Shown: positions 50,556 through 63,369 of the stretch, piece by piece
Position numbering within the stretch: position 1 is the stretch's first letter
Layout of the letters: every line of letters begins with the position of its first letter
DNA from: Adenanthera pavonina
Taxonomy: Eukaryota; Streptophyta; Magnoliopsida; Fabales; Fabaceae
Direction: 5' to 3'
Assembly: GCA_026686845.1 (NCBI GenBank)
Contig: JAIVEN010000020.1
Location: 5,979,501 to 6,043,500, forward strand
Length of the DNA stretch: 64,000 bases
Notes under the pieces: generated by a model
What the model was told of the DNA's origin: nothing
The model's input: only the letters and a program-made list of their open reading frames with translations
Databases searched by the model: none
Translations under genes and position numbers: made by a program

Positions 50556-51929
50556 AATGTTTCAACCTAAGGCAATAGGCATTTAGTATTATTAAAATCA
50601 CGTGACTTTTTAGCTTGACTATTTTTCTATGACTTTTCAGCATATCTATTTGTACACTATGGTTTTATATTTTTGGTCTAGAACTCGGTATAAATATTAA
50701 GTATTTATGAATATAAGAGAAACATATTAGTATGTCTCTTAAGTTCAAGTCTCCTGAAGCATTCTCAATCATATCGAGAAACAAAATTGCTAAGAAAAAT
50801 ATAAAGTAGAAGGTCACATGCACATGAATGTCAAATACAATCAAAGATATGTTTGCCAAAATAGAGTCATACTAAAAAATTTAATTATGAGCAGTCATTT
50901 AGATTTAGGCAAAAAAAAAAATCATTTAGATAATGGATAAACATTAATCACAATAAAAGGAAGAGCAACCATCAATTGGCCTCACAGGACAAATACCAAA
51001 TTCTTTTGTTTGCATTATGAATATGGAAAGCATGCACCATATTTCCCCTGTAAAGTTGTGCACTAGTAAGCATAAAAAGTGGGCATGATTGATCTTGAAT
51101 CCCACCTCCACCAACACACACAATTAACATGCCTTGCACATTATTTAAAAATAAAATTTCCCTGTATGACTTGTTTTTTTTCACTTGAAAAACAAAGAAA
51201 CAGTTTCTAATGATGTAAAATTTCAATTATTGAATTCCCATTTACAACAATTAATTAAAATTTGTTCAAAGGTGGTTCCAAGAACTTAATATTCGTCTTT
51301 CTTTCTTTACCCATATTGGACGAAATCACTCGGTAATATTAAGTAGCAAACTGCCAAGTAAGTATCATAAGCTATAATCTACAAATTAAATAGGAACTGA
51401 CTTTCCTTTTCATATATATTTGATAAATCGTAACCATTATGTTATAAATTTTTCCCTACAATTGTATCATTGCTCGAGTTAGAGTTTTTCATTTCTTTTT
51501 ATATGGTTTGCAAGCTATTTACCGATATCATCATTTCACCCATCAATAGTCTTTGTGTTAAGGGAGTGGTGGTCAATCGTGGTTGATGTGTCCCTAAATT
51601 TCCAGCCCTAATGATTTATAAAAATACAATTTGAGCATAACTCATACTTTTGAAGAAGATATCTTCAATTAAATAGTTAAAATACTCACAGGATGTGGAG
51701 TTCCATCGATAACGATCAATGCGATTCCTCTTTAGCAACCTCCTTCCCCCATTGAGGCAATAGTTGCGCGGGTAAAGCCGTAGATCAAGTGGAGGGCTGG
51801 AGAACTAGATTTTTCTTTCCGACAAGTGATGGGAGAAATAAATAAATGGAAATAAGAAAAAAATAATAAATAGATAATGAGTTGGCTTAACAATTCTGAT
51901 AATAAATAATGAGTTGGCTTAAAAAATTG

Positions 51930-52086
51930 ATGACTCAGCAATCTCAGTTAAAAAATTAGCAGAGTTAGATATTAGGAAAATTTTATCATGTTTTAAAAAT
52001 TAAAGGATTAAAAAGATACATTCTAAAATTATGGAACTAAATTGACACTTAGTCAAAAGTTAAAGGATTAAAAGTATATTTGTACC
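51930..52086 (-). repeat. Right terminal inverted repeat of the MULE
   Basis: Reverse complement partner of 45971-46113; the outer end reads (reversed) GGTACAAATATACTTTTAATCC. Confidence 0.8.
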
Positions 52087-52493
52087 TATTTTTTTATGAA
52101 AAAATCACTTTTACATAGGAAAGAGTACTTATAATTTTTTTTAAGATGACTATTTAAATTTAAAAAAATAATCGGAATCCAAAAATAACAAAATTTGTCT
52201 TTAAAAGAATATTACATATGCATCATATACTTTTTCTTTATCTTCAATCATTTACCGCAATTGTTAAACAATTTAAAAAGTGCTTTTTTTATCTAAATAA
52301 AAAATAAAATAATTTTTGCTTTTCACAACATATGAATTAGATAGGATTTTGAAAATCTTAATTCTATATTTGGATGGAAAACCAAAAAACCTTGTATGAA
52401 AAAATTTTCAACTTTAATAATTTACAATGATAATGTTTTATGTAATGTGTTATAATTAAATAGATTAAATAATGATAATAATTTATTATTTTA

Positions 52494-53513
52494 TCTGATT
52501 GTATATACTATATATTAACACATATCACTATACCAAAAAAAGGGATAGTTGGCATTAATTTTTGGTATTTTTTACCATTTAAAAAATGTCAACTATTCCA
52601 TAAAAAAGTGATTTTAGTTAGTGCTTATGGTATATGTTTGATTCTACTTTTAAAAAGTAGTTTAGCCACAAAACCAAGTTTTCATTTTTTTTTTATGGAT
52701 GTTTGGATGTCTCATGGGATCACGCTGGAGAAGTGGTTTAGAGGCTAAATGGAGTTGAAGCAGAAACAACTCCAATGCTGCTTTTCCATTGGCTATAACA
52801 AGATTTGAAAAGAAGTCAGATAAAAATATATTAATAAAAATGAGAAAAAATAGTGAATTTAAGAAAATAAAATTTTCATAAAATTTCTTCTATCTAATAA
52901 CCAAAATGCCTCTCAAAATTTTAATCTTTATAGACTATAACATGTAAGAAAATATTATATCAGATATATTATATTTCTAATTAAATAAATACAAATTAAA
53001 TTTTAATCTAAGAAAATTAAATTAATCATGAGATAGAGTTTAAACTCAATTTAGAGGAAAATTATGAGTTTCGTCAAAACCAATTTTCAAATAAATCATC
53101 TAAATATAAATATATTAATTCAAAACCAATTTTTATTATAACTACGTTACAAAATCAATTCTATCAAAACTCATTTTTAACTAATTAAAAATTAAATGGG
53201 CGCATAAAATGCCAATTAAGGTTCACTTTAATTTATGTTTGTTCTTACCAAAAAAACCTAACTAAAGTATTTCTTTGTGAATCTCCTACCCCTTTTATGC
53301 CTTATTTTAGTTGGTATTTTTCAAAAAAATACCAACTTTTGGATACTATTGAAACCCATATTTGATGTAATGTGTATTAAAGAATAATTATCTATTTATT
53401 GTAATATTATACCAAATAAATATATCCAGTTATATAAATTTTATATATATTAGTTTTAATTTGTAATATATAAAAAAAGAATATTCCGTGCACTCGCACG
53501 GAGGCCACCCTAG
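52494..53513 (+). mobile_element. Non-autonomous Helitron-like element
   Basis: The 3' end has the Helitron signature: a GC-rich hairpin CCGTGC-ACTC-GCACGG (53486-53501), then 12 bases ending in CTAG (53510-53513), followed by T. The candidate 5' end A|TCTGATTGTATATACTATAT at 52494 resembles the usual TC...TATACTA start. The length of about 1.0 kb and the lack of a Rep/helicase gene make it non-autonomous. The 3' end is convincing; the 5' end is tentative. Confidence 0.55.
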
Positions 53514-54804
53514 TTATTATTTTTTAAAAAACACCATTATTTAATTTCTGATCACGTCTAATATTACGACACATTCCGTCAAGACATTGGCTTGATGAGA
53601 TCTCCATTTCACACCCTCTCACACACACACACCCGAAATCTTTATAATAATTTTTTCGTTATTCAAATCATGATGTCTGTTGATTAATTAATTAATTAGT
53701 GTAAAATTAGTGAGAACTTTTACTAAGCTTGCACCTCACTAATTCAGAGAAGAGCATGATGTTTGCTTGTTAACTTCAATATATCAACCCAGCCATAAAA
53801 ATTCAATTATAATTTTCATTTATTTTGTCTTTTTTACTGTAAAGAAAATTAATAATATCAATGTATATCTCGATATATATAATATAAAATTTATATGTGA
53901 TCTTATACAATAAACAAAAACTGTGTCAATTTATTAAAAATAATCAAAAGTTGATATATCTTTCTTTATTGTTATATAAAAAAGATTTGAGGGTCTCTCG
54001 GGGAGGGGGGGAGAAATGTAAAATTTTATTTTTCAAAAAGTGGATCAATAATTATTATTGGGTTAAAAAATTATAAAAGTTTTTAAAAAGTTGGGTTTAA
54101 TTAAGGAAATTCTATGTTTCATGTTATTTATAATATTTTTTAAAAAATATCCTTGATTTCTTAATTAATTTCTTTAATACAAAGGATTCTTATATCTTTA
54201 ATACTAAAATATAATATTTTTATTTAAAAATAATTTGAATTTTTAGGAAAATAAGAATCAAATAAACAAATTACACATGACTTTTTCGGACGTACACGTC
54301 TATGAAACTATTTTATAAAAATATATATCGAGTAACTCTTTGAACTCTTTGATAAAAAAAAAACTCTTTTGAACTATAAGTGAAAAATCGAACCGGATTG
54401 GCCAATTTGATCGATCAGACTGAGAAACAATACTAGATCTAGTATAGACATAGATGCCAACTCTTTATTTTTAGAACCGGTAGAAAATCGATTACGAATT
54501 GATACAAAATCGATTGAACCGATTTTTTATTTTATTTTATTAATTTTTAAGATAAAACATTATTTTTAGTACTAAGTGACATTATTTTTTATATAAATTT
54601 TTTCTATATATATTATAATATTATATAAGTATTATCATGATACATAATTATTAATAATGATAAATTTACTTAACAAATAATATAAAAATAAAATATTAAT
54701 TGAATATTTTGTATTCAAAATATAATTATAGATGAATATTAACTTGTTTAGATTTTAATATTAGGTTGTGAAATTCATTAATAATATTTTTAATTTTCTA
54801 TATA
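53514..54804. other. AT-rich spacer with a degenerate hAT-like patch
   Basis: No gene. Bases about 54378-54530 (AATCGAACCGGATTGGCC; GATTGAACCGATTTTT) resemble the interior of the hAT-type MITE at 36082, but without recognisable ends. Confidence 0.35.
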
Positions 54805-55060
54805 CCCCTCTAGTCCTATATATAGGATTTTTTATCCTGATTCTAAATATAAGACCATTTACAATATACGAGACATTATTTATTATACATTTCTAAAAAA
54901 TACCCCTATTTAATGTATCCAAAGAGAAAGAGAAAAATTAAATAAGGGTAGTTGTGGAAAAATATTGAAATTTTTGAAGAAATCAAGGTAGTTAATCAAC
55001 TTTAATTCACATTCTTAATCTGTGTAATTTGGTTAAAATGGTCTTATATTAAGAATTAGA
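54805..55060. mobile_element. Stowaway-type MITE (family B), inverted copy
   Basis: Reversed, this is a close relative of 44045-44309: shared blocks include CTTTGGATACATTAAATAGG, TGTATAATAAATA and AATCCTATATATAGGA-like ends. It starts CCCCTCTAGTCCTATATATA and is flanked by TA at 54803-54804 and 55061-55062. It is about 256 bp. Confidence 0.7.
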
Positions 55061-55062
55061 TA

Positions 55063-56285
55063 AAATAATATATAATATTAAAATATTATTAAATTTATTA
55101 TTATCGGGTTAATTTCAATTGAACTCCAACTGAACTATTGAATCTTAAGCTAGTACTTTTATCGGATTAATGTCATGTCCAATTTTTTTAATCTTAACTA
55201 TAAGTATGAACTTTTATCCATATCTTATTTCATCTTTATCTGAACTAATTTCAAAATGGTCTATAGCAGAAATATTAATATAATTATATACACACATACA
55301 TAATTTTTTTTTTTTTTTCATATTCTCGCATATAATTAGTGTCTTCGTCTCCTCCGAATCTCGCTAAATCTCAATCCTTAAACAAAGTCAAGCAGTAATG
55401 CCAAGTGTCATCAAAAGAATAGTACACACATGGACTCCTTCTTTTCTTATTAAAATTCCTAATCAAAAGGCATCACAACCATGGGCTCTCACTTTCATTT
55501 CTTTTATTATACTAATCTCTAATCATATGATATTACATCATTGCTGAGAGTAAGACTCATAAATTATTATTCTTTTTGCTACTTTCCTATTTTTTATTCT
55601 AATGGCAAAATCAAATAGAAATGCAACATCTAAAAAACTAATATTATTATATAAATAAATTGAATCTATAATTATAATAAATTATGGCAGCTGGACACGT
55701 TTCCCTAGACAATATGTAATTTTTTACCTAAAAATAATATGTAAAATTTGAAAAATAAATCACATAATTCATGAGTTCTGAATATTACATTAATTATATA
55801 TATGGATTAATGATTATAATGGAGTATGTAATTGGTAGAATTTATTTTTTATTATTATTTTCAATGTAATTTTACATAATTTATTTAAAATATTTTTTCA
55901 TCATATACTAAGACACACTATATTTATTTTGACGGATATAGAATTGCTCATGTAAACTACATTAATAAAAGACAAATAAATTAAGTCCATCATAAATGCT
56001 AATATTAAAAATAAAATTTATCTTTTATCTAATGGTTAGGGCATCCTCCAACTTTATTCAAGTTTTTTTTTTCTCTTGAACAATCTTAATGACAAACCCC
56101 AATCTATAATAATATATAGTACATTTAAAATTTTAAATCCAAAATCTGCGACATATATTCACATATTTTTTTAATTGATATATTTGGTTAGTTATTTCTT
56201 TCATGTATAAAAACTTTGTTATTTCAATTGTACTATGATTATAAATACACATGAATCATGATGAGCAAGTGCAGCCCATAACGTC
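55063..56285. other. Spacer and promoter of the small plastid-protein gene
   Basis: AT-rich, no gene recognised. A TATA-like TTATAAATA at about 56239-56247 lies some 40 bases before the ATG at 56286. It is close, so the leader would be very short, or another start site is used. Confidence 0.35.
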
Positions 56286-56821
56286 ATGGCTTGTTTCCCA
56301 TCACCTTTCTGCAGCTTGAACCAAGCTCTTTGCAGGCATAGGCTCTCCCACTACCCCAAAATGAGAGCCCAAAAGTTTAGAGACAATGGTAAATATTCTT
56401 ATTTTCAAAATCTCTAATTAATTTATCAAATCTTCAGTTTCTATGCTGTATATAACTTGCATAATTTTTCACGATCTGAGAAACAAGTTTCTAGCTAGCT
56501 ATTGTATTATATCTGATACAGTTCTGTTTTCTGGTGTAGTTTCTTTCTGATCTTTTTGGATTTGCAGGTCATGAGCCTGCGAATATTGTAGATGCAAACA
56601 TGAAGGTTTTGAGAGAGAGAATGGAGCAGGTGAAGAAGAAGGAGATGGTTATGAGTACAAGAGGGTGGGATTACAAGCGGAGTTATGAGCACATGAACAA
56701 GAGAGAAGCTCTGGTATCAGAATTTGTTGGGACAATGGGTTTGGCTTTTGGTGCAGTTGGATTTGTGTTTCTCAGTGGATCTCTTTGCATCTGCCTGGTG
56801 TCTCTCCTTTCTCATATATAA
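56286..56821 (+). CDS. Small predicted plastid membrane protein (2 exons, 118 aa)
   Basis: Exons 56286-56388 and 56568-56821, GT-AG, closing in frame to TAA. The start MACFPSPFCSLNQALCRHR is rich in Ser/Arg/Cys and poor in acids, like a chloroplast transit peptide. It is followed by an amphipathic helix (NIVDANMKVLRERMEQVKKK, residues 40-59), a GWDYKRSY motif (67-74), and a C-terminal hydrophobic span (about 87-116, FVGTMGLAFGAVGF...LCICLVSLL), one or two membrane helices. Plants have an uncharacterised family with the same order (IVDA..MxVLRERIEEVKxKE, GWNY, then a Gly-rich membrane segment); I recognise the pattern but know no assigned function. The ATG at 56286 is chosen because it adds a transit peptide in frame ahead of the next Met (residue 26). 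Confidence 0.75.
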
Positions 56822-59800
56822 AAATAATTAATATGTGTAAGTGTGTACCAAACCTCGTGCTTTGTTTGGATTTGAAGGAGAATCATCTGGATATATATAA
56901 ATGCTGAGAAGCCTTTGGAGTCTCAGTGTTCATAAGAAAGAAAAAAGGAACCTTTGGATCAGTCTGGATTGATATACATATTCAAAGGTGTTTCTGATGA
57001 AGGCTCTAAGTTGAAGGAAAGATCTCTTCTGATTGTGATTTCTCTTATATAAAGAAAAATTACATTTGATTTACTTTCCCATTAAAAACTTATGATTGAG
57101 TTTAAGAAAATCATTTCATATAATTAAGGATAATTTTGTTTGGAGTCTGATTTCTCTCTCTGTTTTTTTCGCATTCAAAAATAAAAATAAAAATAAAAAT
57201 GACTAAAAATATTTAGGGATGACAATTCAAGATTCGATTTGTCTTGTCCCATTTCAAGTGAGTAAGTGAATGTTTGACTGATGGTTTTTGAGTTCTGAAA
57301 AGGGAAAAAAACTCAGGATCAAATTGTTACTTGCAATCTAATATAATGTAATGCAATACTATTAATTACCCTAATTTAATTTGTTTGATATTCCATGTAA
57401 ATCTATTTAACTCGTGTTGTATTTCCATACAATTTAGATATATGTAGTTATCAATAATAGGATTCAAACCTAAAATTAAATACTGATTTTAAAAAAACTA
57501 AAGTATTGAGTTGTCTATGAACTTTTTGTTCTAACATATTTATAATATGTAGATAAATAGATTGGCTAGAAAGAATTTTTATTAGAAGGTAAAAGTCTTT
57601 TTAATGAATCTTGATATACATTTTTTTTTACATGTGTGCGTTCTCTCTTTTCTCTCCATCTCTCTCAAAATGTATTATGTACAATCACTTGGAGAAAAAA
57701 TTCCAATTGAATATGATCTTTACATTTTATTTATTTTTGTAAACAACAATATAAAATATAAAAAGTGAATGGTATAAACAGTGCCATTCATAGGAGCATA
57801 TTTGTTTTAGCTTTTTTAATGAAAAAATAACTTTTTTATATAATAAAGGAATTTTAAAATTTTTAAAGATATTTATTTAAATTTTTAAAAATAATCAAAA
57901 TGTGAAAAAAAAATTTTCTACTTATTTTGAGAAGTTACTCTAAATAGCTTCTGAAAAAAATCATTTTATTTGAAGAGACTTATATTTTTTTTAGTTAAAA
58001 ATTTGTTTGGTAGGATGAATAGAAGTTTTTTTTTTTTTGGCATTAGAAGTTAGGTATGAAGCAATGGAGAAGAAGAAATCAAAGTAGTTCCATACTAGAA
58101 AACTGCTCCTCGCCAGCTTCTCTGTACCTTCGTGGTTCTTTTCCACTTACTAAACCATATATAAAGGTACGAGTTCGAGTTATGGGAGACCAAAGAAAAC
58201 TCCTTCTCATAGCCTAAGTGAAGAAAATCCCACTTCTTTTATTTGCGAGAAGCATTAATTTGAAAGTCAAGATAATATCCACCATACGAAATAAATATAT
58301 TAAGTTAAATATTTCTCTCTTATTCTCGATTTTTCAGAACACATTCATGTATCCCAAACATGATTATGATTGTTTTTGTTTAGGGCACCAGTTGAGGAGT
58401 ACATATAGTTAGAAGAAAGAGATGGATAAGAGGGCAATTATGGAGAAGAATTAAACAACTAATTGATGTGGGGCAAAATGTTGATATAAATCACTGGTAA
58501 GAATGACATACACCTATTTCATTACATATAAAGGTGGTAGAGTTCAGGTGAGAACCAATCTCATTAGGCCAGAATACACATTCCTTTTCATCCTTTTCAT
58601 TTTTTTTAATTATTATCACATCATCATTTTCTTCCTCCTTTATCCCTAAAGTGTTAGGGTTTTACACTTTACAGGACTAGTAATACTCCTATTTTGATTT
58701 TGAATCCTTTGGGATATGAGTTATTAAAACTGATATGATTTGTTAAAAATAATTTGTATTTTGATAATTTGTATTTTGTTATATTAAATTTTGAATAAAT
58801 ATTTTATGGTGTTGTTGAAATTCTTGTGAGAATTATTGTAAATAATTAATAAATAATATACCTCAACTTTTCTTCATATCTACCTGAATAATCTAGAAGA
58901 TAGGAAGAAGGCAGGATGATTCCCAGTCTCATCATTGCGTCAAGTAAACATGGGAGGATTCCAAGTTTCATCAATTATTATCATTATTTTGTCCCAGATT
59001 TAAGCATGCCATTAATAATATAACTCTGATGAACAGTAAATTAGGGAAATACGAGGATAAAAGAATTAAACAGGAAGGTTTTTTTTTGACAAAAGCAAAA
59101 AAAAAAAAAAAAAGAAAGGAGGAATAAGAGGATTAGGGAAAAATAAAGAGAGAGTTTGTGTATGTGTGTTAGAGAAAGAAAAGCAAGAAGAAGCTGTGTT
59201 CGTTCTCCTCAATCCAATTCTATTTATTTTTGTATAAACACAGATTTGATATATTTTATTATTTGAATTATATAAAAATATATACATGACTGGCAAATAT
59301 GTAACATAAAATTCAACTATGTTAAATTAACTTATAATTAATTTAATTGGTAAGCAGTGAGCATATATCTATTGACATGGGTTTAAATCCCACTACCTGA
59401 AACCTAACTCACATCATTGTTTAAAACGAAAAGAAAAAAGTTTCCAAGTGGAATATATATGTTGTCTATTACTTTTTGAGTTGGGAATCATAATGCATCC
59501 TATGTCCCTTTTCAAAGAGGCTGCTACCTGGCAACAAATTGATAGATGTCATCAAAATTTCCATAATTGATCTGCCAGTTTTGGAAAAAACATGTCATAA
59601 TCACACAAACCACTTGGAAACAAACTAATCAATATTATAATTCACATTTTGAATTAGTCTTCACATCGATAAAAAGTGTGTGTACAGATTGAATGGGACA
59701 TGTCATTACCTGGATATCACTAGTATTAAAGGTTTTTCTATTTAATGTTGGTAAAAGGAATAATCCATATTATAAGTTATATTATATATTGTTCATTACT

Positions 59801-62382
59801 TAATTTTGAAGATATGTAATATAATTTATGTGTTGTTTCCCTTACATTAAAACAAGCATTTGATATTTATTGTATTATTATCAATATTGAAAATATAAAA
59901 GCTTTTTTGTTCATAAAAAAAATTTTTTTTTATATTTTTATTATATGCATCATATCATTGTTCAATGTATCATTTTATTGAATAAAAGAAGCAAATTGTT
60001 TTTACCCTCCATTTGATGAGGAAAAAATAAAGAAGGGGAATATTATGAGAGAAAATAAGGAACACCCTATCTTGTCTAGTTCCTCTTTATTTTCTTTCCT
60101 AATATTCTCCTCTCATATTTTTTCTTCATTTCAAAGAAAACTTAGATTGGATCCATATATTTGTATGGGTCTATATTTTTATATTAATTAATATTATGTT
60201 GCTATTTACAACAATGAAAACTATAAATATCTTACTAGCTCATGTTAAATTAGCATGAGTAATAAAAATTCTTACTACCTTTGGTTATATTATGAGAATT
60301 TGTTTTGGAATGAGAGGAAAATAAAAGAATGGGAATATTAGGAGAAACCTAGACAAGAAGTGTATAAGTTTCCTCTTATTTTTTCTTTAAAATTTTTTCT
60401 TCCTTATTGGTGAGTTATAAAACTGACCCTAACTCTTGATGAATACTTGAAACGATCAACAAACTTAAACATTTTGTTAAAAAAGAATTCACTTTCTCTG
60501 TTTCATTTTCAATTTAAATGATAACTACATATCTAATAAAATAAGATTTATAAGATTCATAGGGAAGCAAACAAGGATACGAATATATAATTCCTTAAAC
60601 CAAAGCCGCATTCCTCGTATGAGATTCGTTAGGAGTCCCATTAAGGTGGGCATCACCACCAAGTGTAACCAAGCCATGCATGCCATCTCGTCACCTAAAA
60701 ATCCTACATATGTAGCCAAATCTTATCCTTGGCTTTATAATAATGATTAATGATTAATGATAAGAAATTCTTCAAAAGAGAAGACACCCACCCAACAAAA
60801 TCTTATCACAATTGATAAATATTTCAATCCAAAATATAAGCTCTATTTGAGTTATTGCACAGGACATACCGAGAAAGTTACTCTTACTTATTAAATCTAT
60901 CAAATAAATATACTAGTATTATTTTATCATAATACTCTCATTTAATGTATTGCATTTAAAAATTGATATCTCTCTTACATTTAATTATAGATAAAGATAA
61001 AATAGAAAAAGAATATTTAATTCTCTAGAAATTGCTCAAGGAGACTTATACTTATTACTTATTGTAAAATTACAGTTTTATACTAGATAAAACACAATTT
61101 GAGAATATAAAATAATTATAATTTAAGTTTAAATTGCAACTTTAACTAAAAAATTGTAAGATACTAAAGAAATCTTTTCTAAATAAAAAATCTAGTTAAC
61201 AAATTATGAAGATAAAGAATGTATACGTTTTTTAAAAGTCCTATTTGCTATGTTTACCTATAATTTACAATTAATGTTATGTAAAAAATTACATTTTTAT
61301 AGGTTTTACATAATGTATAATTTTTTTTAAATTTTAGAAAATTTTATTGTTATATTTATTTAATAAATATTTAAAATACTATTTTTAATAATTATTAATG
61401 ATTATAATTTTTACCTCCTGCCTGCCTGAAAATTTTTTTATGGTTCCATCCCTATTTTAAGCATATTGTCTTGAGTTTGATTATTGGATGTATATACGAA
61501 AAAAATTTTGTTGGAAGATGAAAAATCCAGTTCAATGATTTCTAAAGGGATTAATTTTTTATTGTCAGTTAAAGAATATTATTAGTATTAAAAAAAAAAA
61601 AGAAAACACCCACAACACAACAAAGGACTGATCTCGGCTATCATTAAAAGAAAAAAAATAAAAAGACTGATCTGGTGACCGGGTACCCATGTTCTTTCTC
61701 AATCATTGTGATTTGTAAAGAAGGTGACAATGAAATTGCTTATATGCGAGCGAGTCTATTAGGGATACTTTTTCGCCCACTTCAGTAAACAAGCAGGTGG
61801 ACACGTTTACTTGATTTGATGAACTCCTAATATACTTTTTGCGATGAAAGCAAGCACACATAAAGTGGATAGATTTTGCAACATAAATAATCATCATTAT
61901 ATAAATTGGATACAGCTGCTGTATAATTATTATTTATTTCGTAAAATATATACTATTGCTTTTATAAAAATGGTTACAATCAATAACAATCATTATATAT
62001 ATAATTGTGTATGAGATATGTACAATTACTATTTATTTTTATAAATTTTGGCTTTGCCATGACAATATTCTTTCATGTGCTTAGCGCACGCCTGATGATT
62101 CCGATATATATACCTAAGTGGCAGGCCCATGATGATGATTATATTGAAATTAGTTAATGCTTACTTATGGAGTTTATTTTCTAAAACATATATAATAATC
62201 ATTTGATATCCGACTATTACTTCAATTTATGATAAATTTGAATCGACTTATGATCGGATCCATTTAGAGGCACTCTCCCAAAGGTTTTTTCTGCATTATT
62301 TGTATTGTCTATAACTTGAGACTTCATGCTTAAGTGATGCTCATTTCTTCAATTAGCAACAACCCCATTGGTGTGTATATGG
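56822..62382. other. AT-rich gene-free stretch
   Basis: About 5.5 kb without a supported gene. The first 250 bases include the 3' UTR of the small plastid-protein gene. Poly-A/T runs occur (for example 59097-59113). The short ORFs have no domains. A GGGTTTAAATCCC motif near 59389 looks like a tRNA-type B box, but no tRNA fold or SINE boundary was found. Confidence 0.45.
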
Positions 62383-63360
62383 GGCATGTTTGGTACATAG
62401 GAATTGAGACAATAGAAATGGAATCAGAATAGAAATTCACATTTTAAATTGTTTGCCTGAAATTTATTCGTGTATAGATTCCATTTCCCCTAAATTTCCT
62501 AGAATTGGCTTTCTCCCATCCAACGATGGAACTAGCTCACTCTCTCTAGAATCCATTTTTGTTCTTATTTTTGCCCTTGTCTTACCTTCAACTCCTTAAC
62601 TCCCCTCCCATCTAGTGATGATGGCTCCACCTTTTGCTATCACACAACTACCATCGAACCTTTGCCACCTCATTGTCCCCAACTTCGATGATGTTGTTGT
62701 CAACATTAGCCTCATCTTGCAACTTTGATTTGTCATTCGACTTCAATGGAGAAGTTTCTTGAACAAACCATCTTTGTGATAGTGACGGCATAGGTTGGAT
62801 GGTGATAGCTTGGGTTGGATGGCGATAGTGATACGTGTTTCAATGGCGATGTTAATGTGTGTTCAAGGACTTCAATGAAGCTTCACTGCCTAGCTTGATC
62901 CTGGCATAGTGTTGAAGATTGATGATGATAGAGATGATTTTTGCCCGTCTTGTCACTCGTCTAATCTACAATAAAGAAGATCTCTTCGAAAATAAACACT
63001 GTAATGGATATCGGTGGATATCTCTACAATGGGAGTTTGACTCAATCTGTCATTTTCTTTCAGCTTTTGTAATCTTCATAATGGCCATTGGTGGTTCTAT
63101 GTGGTGGAGGGTCTGTGTTGCCAATGGAGCGTGGTGTTACCAGTGGATTGTGGTCATTGTTAGTTGTTTCAGTTTGTTGTTGATGGGAATTTTTTAAAAA
63201 TAAAATCAAATAAGGGTATTTTAATCTTTTCATAGTACAATACACATGTTAAAATTAAAAATTATGTAAAAATTGCATATTATAGCAAATGTACTTTTAA
63301 AACATAATTCTATTATATTTGTTATTCTGATTATTATTCCCACTTCTATTCCATTTTCTT
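62383..63360. mobile_element. Possible TIR transposon remnant
   Basis: The left end (GTTTGGTACATAGGAATTGA, then AATAGAAATGGAATCAGAAT) and the reverse complement of the right end (AATGGAATAGAAGTGGG, then AATAATAATCAGAATAAC) share the GGAAT/CAGAAT pattern common at the ends of plant hAT or Harbinger MITEs. The interior holds GATGGTGATAG-like repeats. No target duplication was found. Confidence 0.3.
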
Positions 63361-63369
63361 CAACATGGA

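Larger units (their letters stand above)
45971..52086 (+). mobile_element. Mutator-like element (MULE), 6.1 kb, decayed
   Basis: Terminal inverted repeats of about 140 bases: the left begins GGTAAAAGTATATTTTTAGTCC, and the right, reversed, begins GGTACAAATATACTTTTAATCC, with further shared blocks (TTTTAATCCTTTAATTTTTA and TTAACTC(C/T)G). The 9 bases outside are TTTTTTTTT on the left and TATTTTTTT on the right, a plausible but low-complexity target duplication. The interior encodes a MuDR-type transposase now full of stops. A probable untranslated first exon ends near 46356 (ATCAG|GTATC), with the acceptor at about 47221. Bases 50556-51929 are the 3' non-coding part. Confidence 0.85.

Noticed and set aside
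52527..53350. Possible CACTA transposon starting CACTATACCAAAAAAAGG
   Set aside because: No matching TAGTG end or 3-bp duplication was found, and the region is better explained as the interior of the Helitron-like element.
59360..59410. tRNA or SINE suggested by GGGTTTAAATCCC
   Set aside because: No cloverleaf stems or A-box at the right distance could be drawn, and no poly-A tail or target duplication was seen.
60000..60410. Inverted similarity of GGGGAATATTATGAGAG and GGGAATATTAGGAG segments
   Set aside because: They are short, AT-rich and lack clear ends or target duplications; chance or an old degraded repeat cannot be told apart.
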